From a virus: a DNA stretch of 54,345 bases. This document shows, piece after piece, positions 40,838 through 49,587 of the stretch (positions within the stretch are counted from its first letter, which is position 1; every line of letters starts with the position of its first letter). The DNA lies in IMG/VR virus record IMGVR_UViG_3300020401_001611, positions 1-54,345 of that record; one strand, 5' to 3'. The position numbers and the translations under genes were made by a program. The notes under the pieces are model-generated. The model was given only the letters and a program-made list of their open reading frames with translations, did not search any database and had not been told where the DNA came from.

Positions 40838-41405
40838 ATGTATACCAGCCTGTAATTATATATTTTTCTCCTTTGTAAATAGGATTTCCTCTATGTGGAT
40901 ACATGTAACTGGTAGGAAAAATAACTAGTTTTCCAGCTTCAGGTTTTAATTTTACACCTTGATATAAAAATTCTGTTTCGCCGCCTTCTTCTACATCATT
41001 AAGATATAGCATATAATTCATTACCCTTGAACAAGACCCTATATCTGCTGCCTCTGCATGCCAAGCATGATAACCTTGGTGTGGCTTTGATTTTTGTATG
41101 CTCATACCTTTTGGACTATGCTGTTCACTATTTTTTAGCATTTGATATTTTTCCATATAGGATTTTGTGTATACTTCATGCAATCTTTGATAAAAGTAAT
41201 CACACAATTTGAAATCATAATGATATTGATTTTGTGTATGTGCCCAATCAAAAACAATACGTTCGTCTTGATTAACGTCGAGATTATCTTGTTTATATGT
41301 AACTGCATTTCGTGCCATTACTTCAAAATGTTTTATTATTTCGTCGCAATAATCCTTTTCGTATGCAAGAGGATATTCTTCTATTCCGTTGTAATCGTCT
41401 TTCAT
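40827..41405 (-). CDS. 2OG-Fe(II) oxygenase, prolyl-4-hydroxylase-like
   Basis: The 192-residue protein has the P4H-type beta-helix: H116-x-E118 (WHAEAAD), distal H171 (YMYPHRGNP) and K181 (KGEKYIITGWY), the Lys that binds 2-oxoglutarate in this subfamily. Glu replaces the usual Asp in the HxD pair. GGETEFLYQG and EAGKLVIFPTSY are typical. Substrates in the family are prolines, other residues or sugars. It is embedded in the heptose operon with 4- and 11-base overlaps. Confidence 0.85.
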   Translation of the reverse strand: MKDDYNGIEEYPLAYEKDYCDEIIKHFEVMARNAVTYKQDNLDVNQDERIVFDWAHTQNQYHYDFKLCDYFYQRLHEVYTKSYMEKYQMLKNSEQHSPKGMSIQKSKPHQGYHAWHAEAADIGSCSRVMNYMLYLNDVEEGGETEFLYQGVKLKPEAGKLVIFPTSYMYPHRGNPIYKGEKYIITGWYTYDR

Positions 41406-42208
41406 TGTGTTTCCTTTATATATGGTATATATTCTTTTGCGATCTTTTCATGTGTAGGAGTATCGTAATGCTCGGAATCAACCATACCTATGTCATGTCC
41501 TTTATTTTTTAGATAGGTAATAGCATCGATATTTGCAATCTGTGTTGCTTTTAAGTTTGTTAAGTAGTTATCTGTTTGCTGTGGTATAAAACATTTTGAA
41601 TTAATATTGAATAAATGCATTTTTTTCTCGTTATACAAGCAAAGTGCATCGCAAGCTAATATATCTTTAAAATAATCATACTGCTCAAGATGTGTGTTTG
41701 AATAATGCCACATCTGCATGTACATATGACTGCTTCTACGAACATCAGGTTCGCTTACAAAAGGTTTTGTGTTACGCAAGTATGGTGTTTGTTCAAAATC
41801 TTCACGCTTAGGTTTTAAGTAATACTCTACATACTTTTCTTGATAAAACCCTAGTGCATATCTTTTTATTAAATCTCCTTCTGACGGAGCTTCTTCAATA
41901 AAAAAGTCTATAGGAAAAATACTTCTTTCATCTAGATCAGGATTGATAGCTACAGGAAATCTGCCCCAATATGTGCTTTGCACAAAAACTTCGTCAATGT
42001 CGTTAAACTTTTGTAAAGCAAAACTTAAGAACCTTGGCCATAGTGCATTGCCTGCTCCTGCACTTGCCATAATTACTACAGGCTTATTGTTTTGTTTTGC
42101 ATATATTTCTGCATAGTTATTGTCTTGCCAGGGATAACATCCATGGTTATCTCCAGGATCTAGAAATCCCATAGTATGACTACAACCTATAAACAGAGAT
42201 CTAGACAA
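41402..42208 (-). CDS. SGNH-hydrolase-like protein, TTG start
   Basis: The frame is open from a TTG at 42229, but an AAGGAG ribosome site lies inside that region, 9 bases before a second TTG at 42208, which I take as the start (268 residues). The N terminus then reads MSRSLFIGCSHTMG, with Ser10 in an SGNH block I. The C terminus has VDSEHYDTPTHEKIA, a D-x-x-H pair typical of block V. SGNH enzymes act as O-acetyl esterases or transferases on glycans. It overlaps the cupin gene by 8 bases. The function in the heptose operon is unassigned. Confidence 0.65.
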   Translation of the reverse strand: MSRSLFIGCSHTMGFLDPGDNHGCYPWQDNNYAEIYAKQNNKPVVIMASAGAGNALWPRFLSFALQKFNDIDEVFVQSTYWGRFPVAINPDLDERSIFPIDFFIEEAPSEGDLIKRYALGFYQEKYVEYYLKPKREDFEQTPYLRNTKPFVSEPDVRRSSHMYMQMWHYSNTHLEQYDYFKDILACDALCLYNEKKMHLFNINSKCFIPQQTDNYLTNLKATQIANIDAITYLKNKGHDIGMVDSEHYDTPTHEKIAKEYIPYIKETQ

Positions 42209-42563
42209 CTTGACTATCTCCTTTTTCAACTCTATAATTATCTTCTATACTATCTGGGGTACTAACTTCTATAATCGTACCTTGTTCTAAACAAAGTAAT
42301 TGGTGAGGAAGCATTGGAGGATTATGCCATGTATCTCCCTTTTCTAAAGGTTCTGCATCAACGTCTGCGGTTTTTGTATCAATTGTTTTTACGACAAATT
42401 TTCCGCTTAATACATACCATGTTTCGTCTTTATCTTTGTGCATGTGCATGCTAAATTTTGCACCTGTGTTAAAATTTAACAATTTTCCACAATATAAATC
42501 ATTAGTAGCAAATATTGTTTCGCTACCCCAACCTTTTTCAACTGTACCTTTTAATCTACTCAT
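42201..42563 (-). CDS. Cupin (mannose-6-phosphate isomerase type II-like)
   Basis: The 120-residue cupin has KGWGSETIF, motif 1 FSMHMHKDKDETWYVLSG and motif 2 KGDTWHNPPMLPHQLLC, the pattern of the C-terminal cupin of ManC or type II PMI and of phage-encoded sugar cupins. It could isomerise or epimerise a sugar phosphate, or bind a sugar. Translation is coupled to the oxygenase upstream (8-base overlap) and to the SGNH gene downstream. It is related in type to the cupin half of the fusion at 1036-1806. Confidence 0.82.
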   Translation of the reverse strand: MSRLKGTVEKGWGSETIFATNDLYCGKLLNFNTGAKFSMHMHKDKDETWYVLSGKFVVKTIDTKTADVDAEPLEKGDTWHNPPMLPHQLLCLEQGTIIEVSTPDSIEDNYRVEKGDSQVV

Positions 42564-43158
42564 TTGCTTCCTTTATACTAAAATTTGCCGCTATTGTTAT
42601 TCTACGTTTTTCTGATCTCATTGGTAACACATAATGTGTTAGCCAACTAGGAAATAATATCAATGTTCCATTTTCTAATTTAGGCATAATATGTTGATAC
42701 TGCCACTTATCAAATATTCTATTTAACCCGCTGTATTTTACAGTAGCAAAATTAGGACATTCAAAAACTAAATCTCCACCTTCTGTATCTTTATCTAATT
42801 CCATAATATATATTGCACTTAAAGACCTTCCGGGAAATGCGTGTTCGTGACTTTCTTGAAAATCGCCTTTGCTGTACATGTTTACCCAGAACTCATCACT
42901 ATGTATCATAAAAGGCATTGTAGGTTGTAAGGATTGTAGATGTTCGTCTACATAAGGTTTAATTGCTTCAAACCAAGTGTTCCACGGAAATTTATCGTTA
43001 CTTTTATTCCGTATACTACTTTTGCAATCTCCGTATGTCCATGGACTATCAAAATTATTATCGTCATTTAACATAGGTAAAAATTGTTCATAAACCTCTT
43101 GATGATTTTCAATTACAGTTGAATAAATCCAAGTTGGCCAAATAGCATCAGTTGTCAT
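42556..43158 (-). CDS. 2OG-Fe(II) oxygenase (PF13759-like)
   Basis: The 200-residue protein starts at the ATG overlapping the preceding stop (ATGA, 43158). A TTG at 43167 is also in frame. It has NMYSKGDFQESHEHAFPG with H104-x-H106, then RSLSAIYIM, ILFPSWLTHYVLP with H175, and an Arg near 185. This is the pattern of the putative 2OG oxygenases common in marine T4-like phages. The substrate is unknown. It is the middle of a run of oxygenases in the heptose operon. Confidence 0.85.
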   Translation of the reverse strand: MTTDAIWPTWIYSTVIENHQEVYEQFLPMLNDDNNFDSPWTYGDCKSSIRNKSNDKFPWNTWFEAIKPYVDEHLQSLQPTMPFMIHSDEFWVNMYSKGDFQESHEHAFPGRSLSAIYIMELDKDTEGGDLVFECPNFATVKYSGLNRIFDKWQYQHIMPKLENGTLILFPSWLTHYVLPMRSEKRRITIAANFSIKEANE

Positions 43159-43673
43159 TCTCCCCAACCTCCTGCTGGTTGTTCTCGCACATCAAAGAAG
43201 AAAACTTGTGTAAGTCTGCCGCTTTCTGGTGTATTTCCAAATCCAGATAGCAAACTTCTGTGTAATAAATCACCTCTATACAATACAAGTCTGTTGTAAA
43301 CATTTCCTATTGCATCAACAAGTTCAAATTCTCCTTGTTTATCTTCCTTGAATATTCCAGTGCCTGCTTCAATAGGAGCATTTGGTGTAAGGTATAATAT
43401 TCCTGCCCACATAGACGGATCTTTATGTACCCACGTTTCAGCACCTTCGTAACATAATTGATAGCAAAAACTATCCATTAAGAATTGTGTTATTTTTACA
43501 CCCATGATATCTTCAAATCTTGTTTTGCAATACATTTGAAAATCATCATCTGTTGCATGGGATCTCTTGCCTGGAAATTCTCCACTAGTAGGAAAATCAA
43601 GTTTTATAACTTGTTCTCTAACAAGATCTGGTTTTGGTAAAAAATTATCTACTATAAAAAGACTTGTACTCAT
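43155..43673 (-). CDS. 2OG-Fe(II) oxygenase (DUF6445-like)
   Basis: The 172-residue protein has H83-x-D85 (WVHKDPSMWAGILYLTP), distal H138 (GDLLHRSLLSGFG) and R153 (SGRLTQVFFFDV), an intact facial triad plus a 2-oxoglutarate Arg. The WAGILYLTPNAP and GTGIF segments are those of the DUF6445 group as I recall it. A small-molecule or protein substrate is possible. It overlaps both HldD and the next oxygenase by 4 bases each. Confidence 0.82.
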   Translation of the reverse strand: MSTSLFIVDNFLPKPDLVREQVIKLDFPTSGEFPGKRSHATDDDFQMYCKTRFEDIMGVKITQFLMDSFCYQLCYEGAETWVHKDPSMWAGILYLTPNAPIEAGTGIFKEDKQGEFELVDAIGNVYNRLVLYRGDLLHRSLLSGFGNTPESGRLTQVFFFDVREQPAGGWGE

Positions 43674-44473
43674 TTTAAATATTCCTCTATAGTTTGAAAC
43701 CTAAATTTTAACACAGTATTAAGTTTTTCTAAATTTGCACAAGTATAACTTTGATACTGATGTTTTAAGTTTTCAGGCATAGGTATATATTTTATTTTTG
43801 CATTATATTTTTTTGCAATTAAATCTGCTACTTGTTTAAAACTTACAGCTTTACCTGTACCAATATTATATATGCCTTTTTCTTTTATGTCAAACATTTT
43901 TTCATGTATTTTGCATATATCAGACACACATATAAAATCTCTTTTATAGTTTTCACTGTCTGTAAAAATTGTAATTTCGCCTTCTTCTTGTGCTTGTTTA
44001 GTAAACTTTGTTATAGGACTTGCTTGATTGCCTTTGTGTTCTTCATGAGGCCCGTATACATTAAAGTAACGGAATCCTTGAAATATAATTTTTGGGTGTA
44101 TACCTGTCACCCATCTATCAAATAAATATTTGCTCCAAGCATAAGGACTTTTAGGATCACTAGGTCCATCTTCTTTGAAATGTGTTGTGTTACCATACAC
44201 ACTTGCACTTGATGCATATTGCATGTTTACATTATATTGATTACATTGATTAAACAACCATTTTGAAAATTCATAATTGTGTAATATTACTTTATCTACG
44301 TCTGTTTCAGTAGTTGAACTTATTGCACCTAGATGTATTACCCAATCATAATCCTTTACAAGAGGTAAATTTTCTGGATGGAAGTCATAGCCAGCTACTT
44401 CGTGTTTTGTTTCTAAGTAGGACATAATATTTTGTCCTATAAACCCTTTATGACCTGTTATCAATATTCTCAT
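43670..44473 (-). CDS. hldD: HldD-like ADP-heptose 6-epimerase (SDR)
   Basis: The 267-residue extended SDR converts ADP-D-glycero-D-manno-heptose to the L-glycero form. The NAD(P) motif is G7-x2-G10-x2-G13, the catalytic pair is Y111-x3-K115 with SSASVYG at 88-94, and GAISSTTETD and FNVYGPHEEHKGNQAS are strongly HldD-like. It is shorter than E. coli HldD (310) but complete in motifs. It overlaps HldE by 26 bases, so the two are tightly coupled. Other sugar epimerases share the fold, but the HKG-x2-AS segment favours HldD. Confidence 0.9.
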   Translation of the reverse strand: MRILITGHKGFIGQNIMSYLETKHEVAGYDFHPENLPLVKDYDWVIHLGAISSTTETDVDKVILHNYEFSKWLFNQCNQYNVNMQYASSASVYGNTTHFKEDGPSDPKSPYAWSKYLFDRWVTGIHPKIIFQGFRYFNVYGPHEEHKGNQASPITKFTKQAQEEGEITIFTDSENYKRDFICVSDICKIHEKMFDIKEKGIYNIGTGKAVSFKQVADLIAKKYNAKIKYIPMPENLKHQYQSYTCANLEKLNTVLKFRFQTIEEYLK

Positions 44474-45599
44474 CTATTATCCTTGTAGTGCTATGCCCTT
44501 CAACTGTAGGAAAAATTACTACTTCTGCTAATTCGTTACCTACTACAGTTTTGACTGTATAATCTCCACCTTTGACAATAATATCTGGTTCTAATTTGGT
44601 AATAGCTTCCAAAGGTGTATCTTCTTCAAACACAATCACATCATCAACAAAACCTAGTTCTAATAGGCTTTCCTTGCGGGTGTCTTCTCCGTTAATGGGT
44701 CTTAAATTGCCTTTTAAGCGTTTGACACTACTATCGCTGTTAATACCCACTATAAGTCTATTTCCAAGCGTTTTTGCGTGTCTAAGAAGCTTCAAATGGC
44801 CAATATGTAATATATCAAACACACCATTAGTAAACACTACAGTATGTTCTACATCTTCACGTTTTAAGATATACGTACCTGCATGTTTTACACTTTCAGT
44901 TGATCCTTTTACAGCAACCTCTAAGCATTTTTTATGTGTATAACCTTTTGTTAATCCATAAACAAATCCAGCGATAAAACAGTCACCTGCTCCAGTAACA
45001 TCAGATACTTCAACAGTTTCTACAGGTACTGTATATTCTTTATCTTCAATTGTAGCATTCACACTGTGTCCTGCATCGGTTGTAATAATGTTACCTTTCC
45101 ATTCATTAAAATTAAATTTATAAAATTCACTATTGTTAGGTTTCACTAACCAAGCACCTTCGTAATCATCTGCAAAACGTTTTGGGTCAACAATTATTTT
45201 ACAATCAAATTTATTAATATGTTTTATAATTTTTTTAGAATTATCTAAAGTGCCTTTGTTGTAATCACTTAAAACAACAATATTATAAGCAGAAAAGTCT
45301 GCCTGTTTTATTCTTTGTAATACAGCGTCACCGTCTGCATTTTTATCTTCGTCAATGCGTGTTATATAATGTCCGTCACAAATAATTCTAGTTTTTATAC
45401 TATGGTCTTCTAGTGTGTCATACATTTCTACATCTACACCTAGGCTTTTCAAATTATCATATACTAATGCCGCACCTCCCATAGTAGTTTTTTCTTGTGT
45501 AAACGTAACAACTGGTACAGGTGCTTCCGGACTAATTCTTTTGCTAGTACCGTAAATATACTTGTCTTTTATAATATCACCTATTACAAGAACTTTCAT
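44448..45599 (-). CDS. hldE: HldE-like bifunctional heptose-7-phosphate kinase / heptose-1-phosphate adenylyltransferase
   Basis: This 383-residue fusion is shorter than E. coli HldE (477). Residues 1-248 are a PfkB-type kinase with TTMGGAALVYDNLKSLG (38-54), the anion-hole GAGD at 203-206 and SPEAPVPV (23-30). Residues 252-383 are the adenylyltransferase with HIGH at 265-268, VGINSDSSVKRLKG and the GHSTTRII end. It would phosphorylate D-glycero-D-manno-heptose 7-phosphate at C1 and later add AMP. The shortened kinase seems to lose peripheral parts, not the active site. It overlaps the next oxygenase gene by 4 bases. Confidence 0.93.
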   Translation of the reverse strand: MKVLVIGDIIKDKYIYGTSKRISPEAPVPVVTFTQEKTTMGGAALVYDNLKSLGVDVEMYDTLEDHSIKTRIICDGHYITRIDEDKNADGDAVLQRIKQADFSAYNIVVLSDYNKGTLDNSKKIIKHINKFDCKIIVDPKRFADDYEGAWLVKPNNSEFYKFNFNEWKGNIITTDAGHSVNATIEDKEYTVPVETVEVSDVTGAGDCFIAGFVYGLTKGYTHKKCLEVAVKGSTESVKHAGTYILKREDVEHTVVFTNGVFDILHIGHLKLLRHAKTLGNRLIVGINSDSSVKRLKGNLRPINGEDTRKESLLELGFVDDVIVFEEDTPLEAITKLEPDIIVKGGDYTVKTVVGNELAEVVIFPTVEGHSTTRIIDENIDNRS

Positions 45600-46123
45600 G
45601 AAAAATTATAATCCATATAAATATTTCCTGATACTGTAGATCCTTCATTGCCTGGCATAACAAAATGTTCAATCATACTAGGAAAAATTACAATATCTCC
45701 TTTTTTACATTCTGGCCTAAAATCTAAAGGAAATCTTGGATGGCCTCCGGATCCTATTTGATTTTGAATCAGTCTATAATTAGGATTCATAAAGACAGTT
45801 TTACCCTGTGGCACACTTTCATAAATTATAAAACTCCATTGACAGTTTGGATGAATGTGAATATCTTGCCAATCTTTTTGAGTGTAAGTGTTCCTCCATA
45901 TTTCTCCGAATCTTGGATTTTGGCCTATCAAATCTTGTGGCATTAGATCCAAAATTATAGATTGTAAATATTCAAAAGTTTCGGGTTCAATATCATGTTC
46001 TTTGCCAAAACTAGATTCAACTTCACTTAACCAAATTTTTTCAGTAGCCTTGTGGGTTATTTTTATTTTATCTAAATCTACCTTGCCAATAAAAAAAGGT
46101 ATTGCCCACATGTCATAATGCAT
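45596..46123 (-). CDS. 2OG-Fe(II) oxygenase-like (PF13759-like), atypical ligands
   Basis: The 175-residue protein has RNTYTQKDWQDIHIHPN (H89, H91, N93), then QWSFIIY and GDIVIFPSMIEHFVMPG with H153. The expected late Arg is not obvious: the strand reads STVSGNIYMDY. The fold is clear, but the metal and cofactor contacts differ from the oxygenase at 42556, so it may be a diverged or specialised enzyme. It is translationally coupled on both sides (TAATG and TCATGA). Confidence 0.78.
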   Translation of the reverse strand: MHYDMWAIPFFIGKVDLDKIKITHKATEKIWLSEVESSFGKEHDIEPETFEYLQSIILDLMPQDLIGQNPRFGEIWRNTYTQKDWQDIHIHPNCQWSFIIYESVPQGKTVFMNPNYRLIQNQIGSGGHPRFPLDFRPECKKGDIVIFPSMIEHFVMPGNEGSTVSGNIYMDYNFS

Positions 46124-46770
46124 TAAGTTCTCCAGGGTTGATTATTCTTAGGAGGTAGTGGTTGAGCTCTCATTGTTTTGTATACAAGTGTTGCACGTAG
46201 TCCCTTATAAGAATCGTTTGGTGGTAATCCATGATGTGGAATTTTACCTTTGAATAAGAAAATGCGTCCAGGCTTTGGATAAACTTTCTTCCATTCACCA
46301 TCTAATTTAATAATAGTTTCTCCACCCCATTCTTCTTTCCATTCTCTATTTACATAATAGATCCAACTAATACCATTATCACATTGACAGTCTGTATGTT
46401 CAACAGTGTTATGAATCCATTGTTGACCGTTAACTAGTATTTCTCCTATTTCTAATTCAAAAGGAATCATCTGTGCTACTGCATTGTATATCATGTTCCA
46501 GCTAGAGTCGTGTGCATTTGGACTGTTTGGTGGATAAATTTGTTGTTTAAACGCAGGAACTTCCGGCCAATCTGGAATAGCACCTACATCAGTTCTTGGA
46601 TCTTCAGGATAGTTACTAGTATGTCCGTAAAACCAACTGTATGTGTTAAAAACTTGATCGTGTACATGTTCTATTACATATTGTGGAAATAAGTCATCTA
46701 TTACTATCATTTGATCTTCGGCTAGATCAAATTCTGATAAATCTTTTGCTTCTTTACCATTAATTAACAT
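46123..46770 (-). CDS. 2OG-Fe(II) oxygenase (P4H-like)
   Basis: The 215-residue protein has an N-terminal IDDLFPQYVIEHVHDQVF strand-helix and a C-terminal beta-helix with H125-x-D127 (VEHTDCQCDN), GGETIIKLDGEW, KPGRIFLFKGKIPHHGLPP (H179 or H180) and R192 (GLRATLVYKT). All the metal and cofactor residues are present. It is the first oxygenase after the carbamoyltransferase gene, overlapping it by 11 bases. The presence of several full-length oxygenases suggests multi-step hydroxylation of an unknown acceptor. Confidence 0.87.
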   Translation of the reverse strand: MLINGKEAKDLSEFDLAEDQMIVIDDLFPQYVIEHVHDQVFNTYSWFYGHTSNYPEDPRTDVGAIPDWPEVPAFKQQIYPPNSPNAHDSSWNMIYNAVAQMIPFELEIGEILVNGQQWIHNTVEHTDCQCDNGISWIYYVNREWKEEWGGETIIKLDGEWKKVYPKPGRIFLFKGKIPHHGLPPNDSYKGLRATLVYKTMRAQPLPPKNNQPWRT

Positions 46771-48565
46771 TTTCTACCTTTGCTAAAATATTGTGTTCTG
46801 CTATATACAAATATTCAATATCACTATTAGCAAGAGTTCTAAATGCATCATCTAAAGTTTCTACAAGCGGTTCTCCGCCTAAATTAAATGATGTATTGAA
46901 TATAATCGGAACACCTGTTTGTTTATAGAATTCATTTATGTAATCGTAGTATAATGGATTCTGTTCTCTTGTTACTGTTTGAATGCGACATGTACCATCT
47001 ACGTGTATTATACTTGGTATTTTTTCTTCTACACCAGGTTGACAGTTCATTGCATACATCATATGGGGTGAATCTTTCATTCCACGCATATCAAACCATT
47101 CTTCTGCATGTTCTGCTAGTATTGTACCAGCAAACGGACGGAAGTATTCTCTACGTTTTACTTTATTCACATGATCCTTGCCATTAGGGTCTGTTGGATC
47201 ATACATAAGACTCCTATTTCCTAAAGCTCTTGGTCCTGCTTCTGAACGTCCTTGGAACATTGCAATAATATTCTTGTTACACATTAATTTTACTACATCT
47301 TCTATTTCTACTTTTTCTAATGTAGCACCATATGTATCTGCTAAGTGTCCTATTTCTTTGTCGTCATAACTGTAACGTAAACCTAAATATAAACTTTCAC
47401 CAAATGGCATAACTTCTTTATTCTGTGATGTTTGATGATATGCAATGTATGCCGCACCAATTGCTGTTCCAGCATCACTTGATATTGGTTCAACATATAA
47501 ATTAATATCCATGTTTTTTAGTGTATCTAAGTAATAGTAGTTAGCAACACAATTAAGTCCATACCCTCCACTTAAAACAATATTTTTGTTACCTGTACGC
47601 TGTACAGCGTTTAAAATAAGTTCTAGAACTTGTTCTTGGCTTTCTGTCTGAACTGCATATGCTAGGTCTCTTCTGTTGTCTAAATCAACTAGTTCTTTTT
47701 GCGGGGTGTTATCTGGTGTTGTTAATTCATTAAAAAAGTTTTCATTTACTAACGCGGCATTAGGATATGTAGGTTTAATAAGATTTGCATTTGCCACTGT
47801 CCATTTACCGCCTGCATTTTGATATATAGGTGGAATTTTTTTGTTAGGTTTACCATAAGGAGAAAGTCCCATAGTCTTACCTGCTTCAATAGCTGTAAAT
47901 CCACAGTACTGTGTCACAGCTTCATATGCTTTTACAATGCCTGCTCCGTCATCAATAATAACATCATGTGTCCCTTCTTCATCAAACTTTTCGCTTGTCA
48001 TTTCCGACACATGTGCCGCTCTAAATGGTCCGTTGCCACCTAGGTGTTTCCAAATAGTTTTTATATTGTATGGATATTCGCATGTAAATATACTTTCTAA
48101 TTCGTATAGCATATTGTCCAGTCCATCCATTTGTGCAGGCATGAATGTACCAGCACCGTCAACAATTACTGCTGTAGCTGTTTCAAATCCACTTCTATAA
48201 AATGCACAAGCCGCATGTAACTTATGATGTATATGGCTAAGATCGACTACTTGAGGATGATTCAATACATCTATACTGGGGCTGTTATCAATTAATCCAA
48301 GTTTACGTGCAAGTCCTGTATAAACATCGTCACCAGTAAAGTCAACTTTACCTGCTGTTTCTTCAAGTGGCTGAGTGTGTGCAATAACTAAAAAGTCAAT
48401 TTTATCTGTATAATTTAAAATTTTTACCATACTTGCATATGGTCCGCCATCATATTTTTGCCTACTTAATCTTTCTTCTTCGATTGCAAATACAATTTTG
48501 CCGTCCTTAAGTAAGCAGACGCCTCCGTTATGACCTCTTGTTATTGCCGCAATCCATTGACTCAT
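46760..48565 (-). CDS. O-carbamoyltransferase, NodU/CmcH family
   Basis: The 601-residue enzyme transfers a carbamoyl group from carbamoyl phosphate (via carbamoyl-AMP) to a hydroxyl. The N-terminal ASKHA-type half has AAITRGHNGGVCLLKDGK and HIHHKLHAACAF, and the YrdC/TobZ-like C-terminal half has GRSEAGPRALGNRSL and REYFRPFAGTIL. The length is normal for the family. Family members carbamoylate sugars in Nod factors, antibiotics and, in P. aeruginosa (WapO), LPS heptose. It follows the GT9-like gene with a TAATG coupling, which makes carbamoyl-heptose the most likely product here. Confidence 0.95.
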   Translation of the reverse strand: MSQWIAAITRGHNGGVCLLKDGKIVFAIEEERLSRQKYDGGPYASMVKILNYTDKIDFLVIAHTQPLEETAGKVDFTGDDVYTGLARKLGLIDNSPSIDVLNHPQVVDLSHIHHKLHAACAFYRSGFETATAVIVDGAGTFMPAQMDGLDNMLYELESIFTCEYPYNIKTIWKHLGGNGPFRAAHVSEMTSEKFDEEGTHDVIIDDGAGIVKAYEAVTQYCGFTAIEAGKTMGLSPYGKPNKKIPPIYQNAGGKWTVANANLIKPTYPNAALVNENFFNELTTPDNTPQKELVDLDNRRDLAYAVQTESQEQVLELILNAVQRTGNKNIVLSGGYGLNCVANYYYLDTLKNMDINLYVEPISSDAGTAIGAAYIAYHQTSQNKEVMPFGESLYLGLRYSYDDKEIGHLADTYGATLEKVEIEDVVKLMCNKNIIAMFQGRSEAGPRALGNRSLMYDPTDPNGKDHVNKVKRREYFRPFAGTILAEHAEEWFDMRGMKDSPHMMYAMNCQPGVEEKIPSIIHVDGTCRIQTVTREQNPLYYDYINEFYKQTGVPIIFNTSFNLGGEPLVETLDDAFRTLANSDIEYLYIAEHNILAKVENVN

Positions 48566-49587
48566 TATTTTTTATCTCCGGATAAATTACTATTACCTGG
48601 TATCAACTTAGACATTTGTTTTTTTGTGTCTGGAGTTTTACTAACACTGCTTTTTCCTAAAACTTTTCTTACACTGTTACATATTTCTTCTATTTGTGTT
48701 TCTGTAAGTTCCATAACTTCATCGTTATGTCTGTCTTGTTCTTCTTCCATTGTCAAACGTATAGGTGCGTATAATCTTTTTCCTTCACCTACGTCAATAA
48801 TATCAAACTTAGGATCATCAGGATATGAAATATTGATAGGGTATGTGCTTCCTGTTACAATAGTTGCTGTGCCGCCTAATGCTTTTACCATATGTTGTCC
48901 TAAACTGTCACACCCTAAAAAATGATCAGCTACATCAATAATGCTTGACCAAATTCTTAATTCTGGAATTTGAGGTTGTGCAACAGGATACTTTGTGTTT
49001 TCACTTTCTTCTAAAGGTACAGGTATTTCACTCATTATAATAACGCCATACTCTTTTTTTAGAATATTAATTATATCAACAATATTGTTTAGCTGGAAAC
49101 TTCTGCTTGTAGGATCAATTATAAAATCGCCGTGTGTTTCTGTAGATCTTCCAAAAGGTTGAACAACTAAAACTTTGTCTTTTCCAGTTTTTTGTTTTAC
49201 TTCATCTACTATTGTTGCCGCAGTCACCATTTCCTGTTTGTTTATATAGATATTTGGTTTGTCTAATTTGCGAACACCTTCTCCATTTATTTCAATATCA
49301 AATGCTTGTGCAAGATCACATTTTTGATTGTAGTATTCCCATATTCTATATGGTTCTGGTGAAATACAATTCCTATGTTTTATATGTTCTTCAAATAATC
49401 CTTTGTGCCAATGGTCATATGCTCTGTTATGAAGGGTAGGATGTCCTTTGTAAAAATCCATACCTGCTTCACAAACAATTATAAAGTCATCATTGGGATT
49501 TTCTTTTTGGTATAGCTCAAATGCAGGAATAGAACAGATAACTCTGCCTGCTCCTCCGTTAATAAAAAATGCAGTAGATCTTGTCAA
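48565..49587 (-). CDS. GT9/heptosyltransferase-like glycosyltransferase, TTG start
   Basis: The 340-residue protein begins with a TTG codon at 49587 (AAGGAG site 7 bases upstream; no nearer ATG fits). GT-B type features are an N-terminal FINGGAGRVICSIPAFE, then VLVVQPFGRSTE at about 139-150, and a C-terminal GCDSLGQHMVKALGG at about 225-239, matching the D-S-x-x-x-H site of GT9 heptosyltransferases. The C-terminal tail is charged and variable. With HldE and HldD in the operon, it would use ADP-heptose. The acceptor (LPS or protein) is not visible from sequence. Confidence 0.78.
   Translation of the reverse strand: MTRSTAFFINGGAGRVICSIPAFELYQKENPNDDFIIVCEAGMDFYKGHPTLHNRAYDHWHKGLFEEHIKHRNCISPEPYRIWEYYNQKCDLAQAFDIEINGEGVRKLDKPNIYINKQEMVTAATIVDEVKQKTGKDKVLVVQPFGRSTETHGDFIIDPTSRSFQLNNIVDIINILKKEYGVIIMSEIPVPLEESENTKYPVAQPQIPELRIWSSIIDVADHFLGCDSLGQHMVKALGGTATIVTGSTYPINISYPDDPKFDIIDVGEGKRLYAPIRLTMEEEQDRHNDEVMELTETQIEEICNSVRKVLGKSSVSKTPDTKKQMSKLIPGNSNLSGDKK

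Noticed and set aside
40226-46770. A GmhA (sedoheptulose-7-phosphate isomerase) gene
   Set aside because: No SIS-domain protein is visible in this or any other part of the window.
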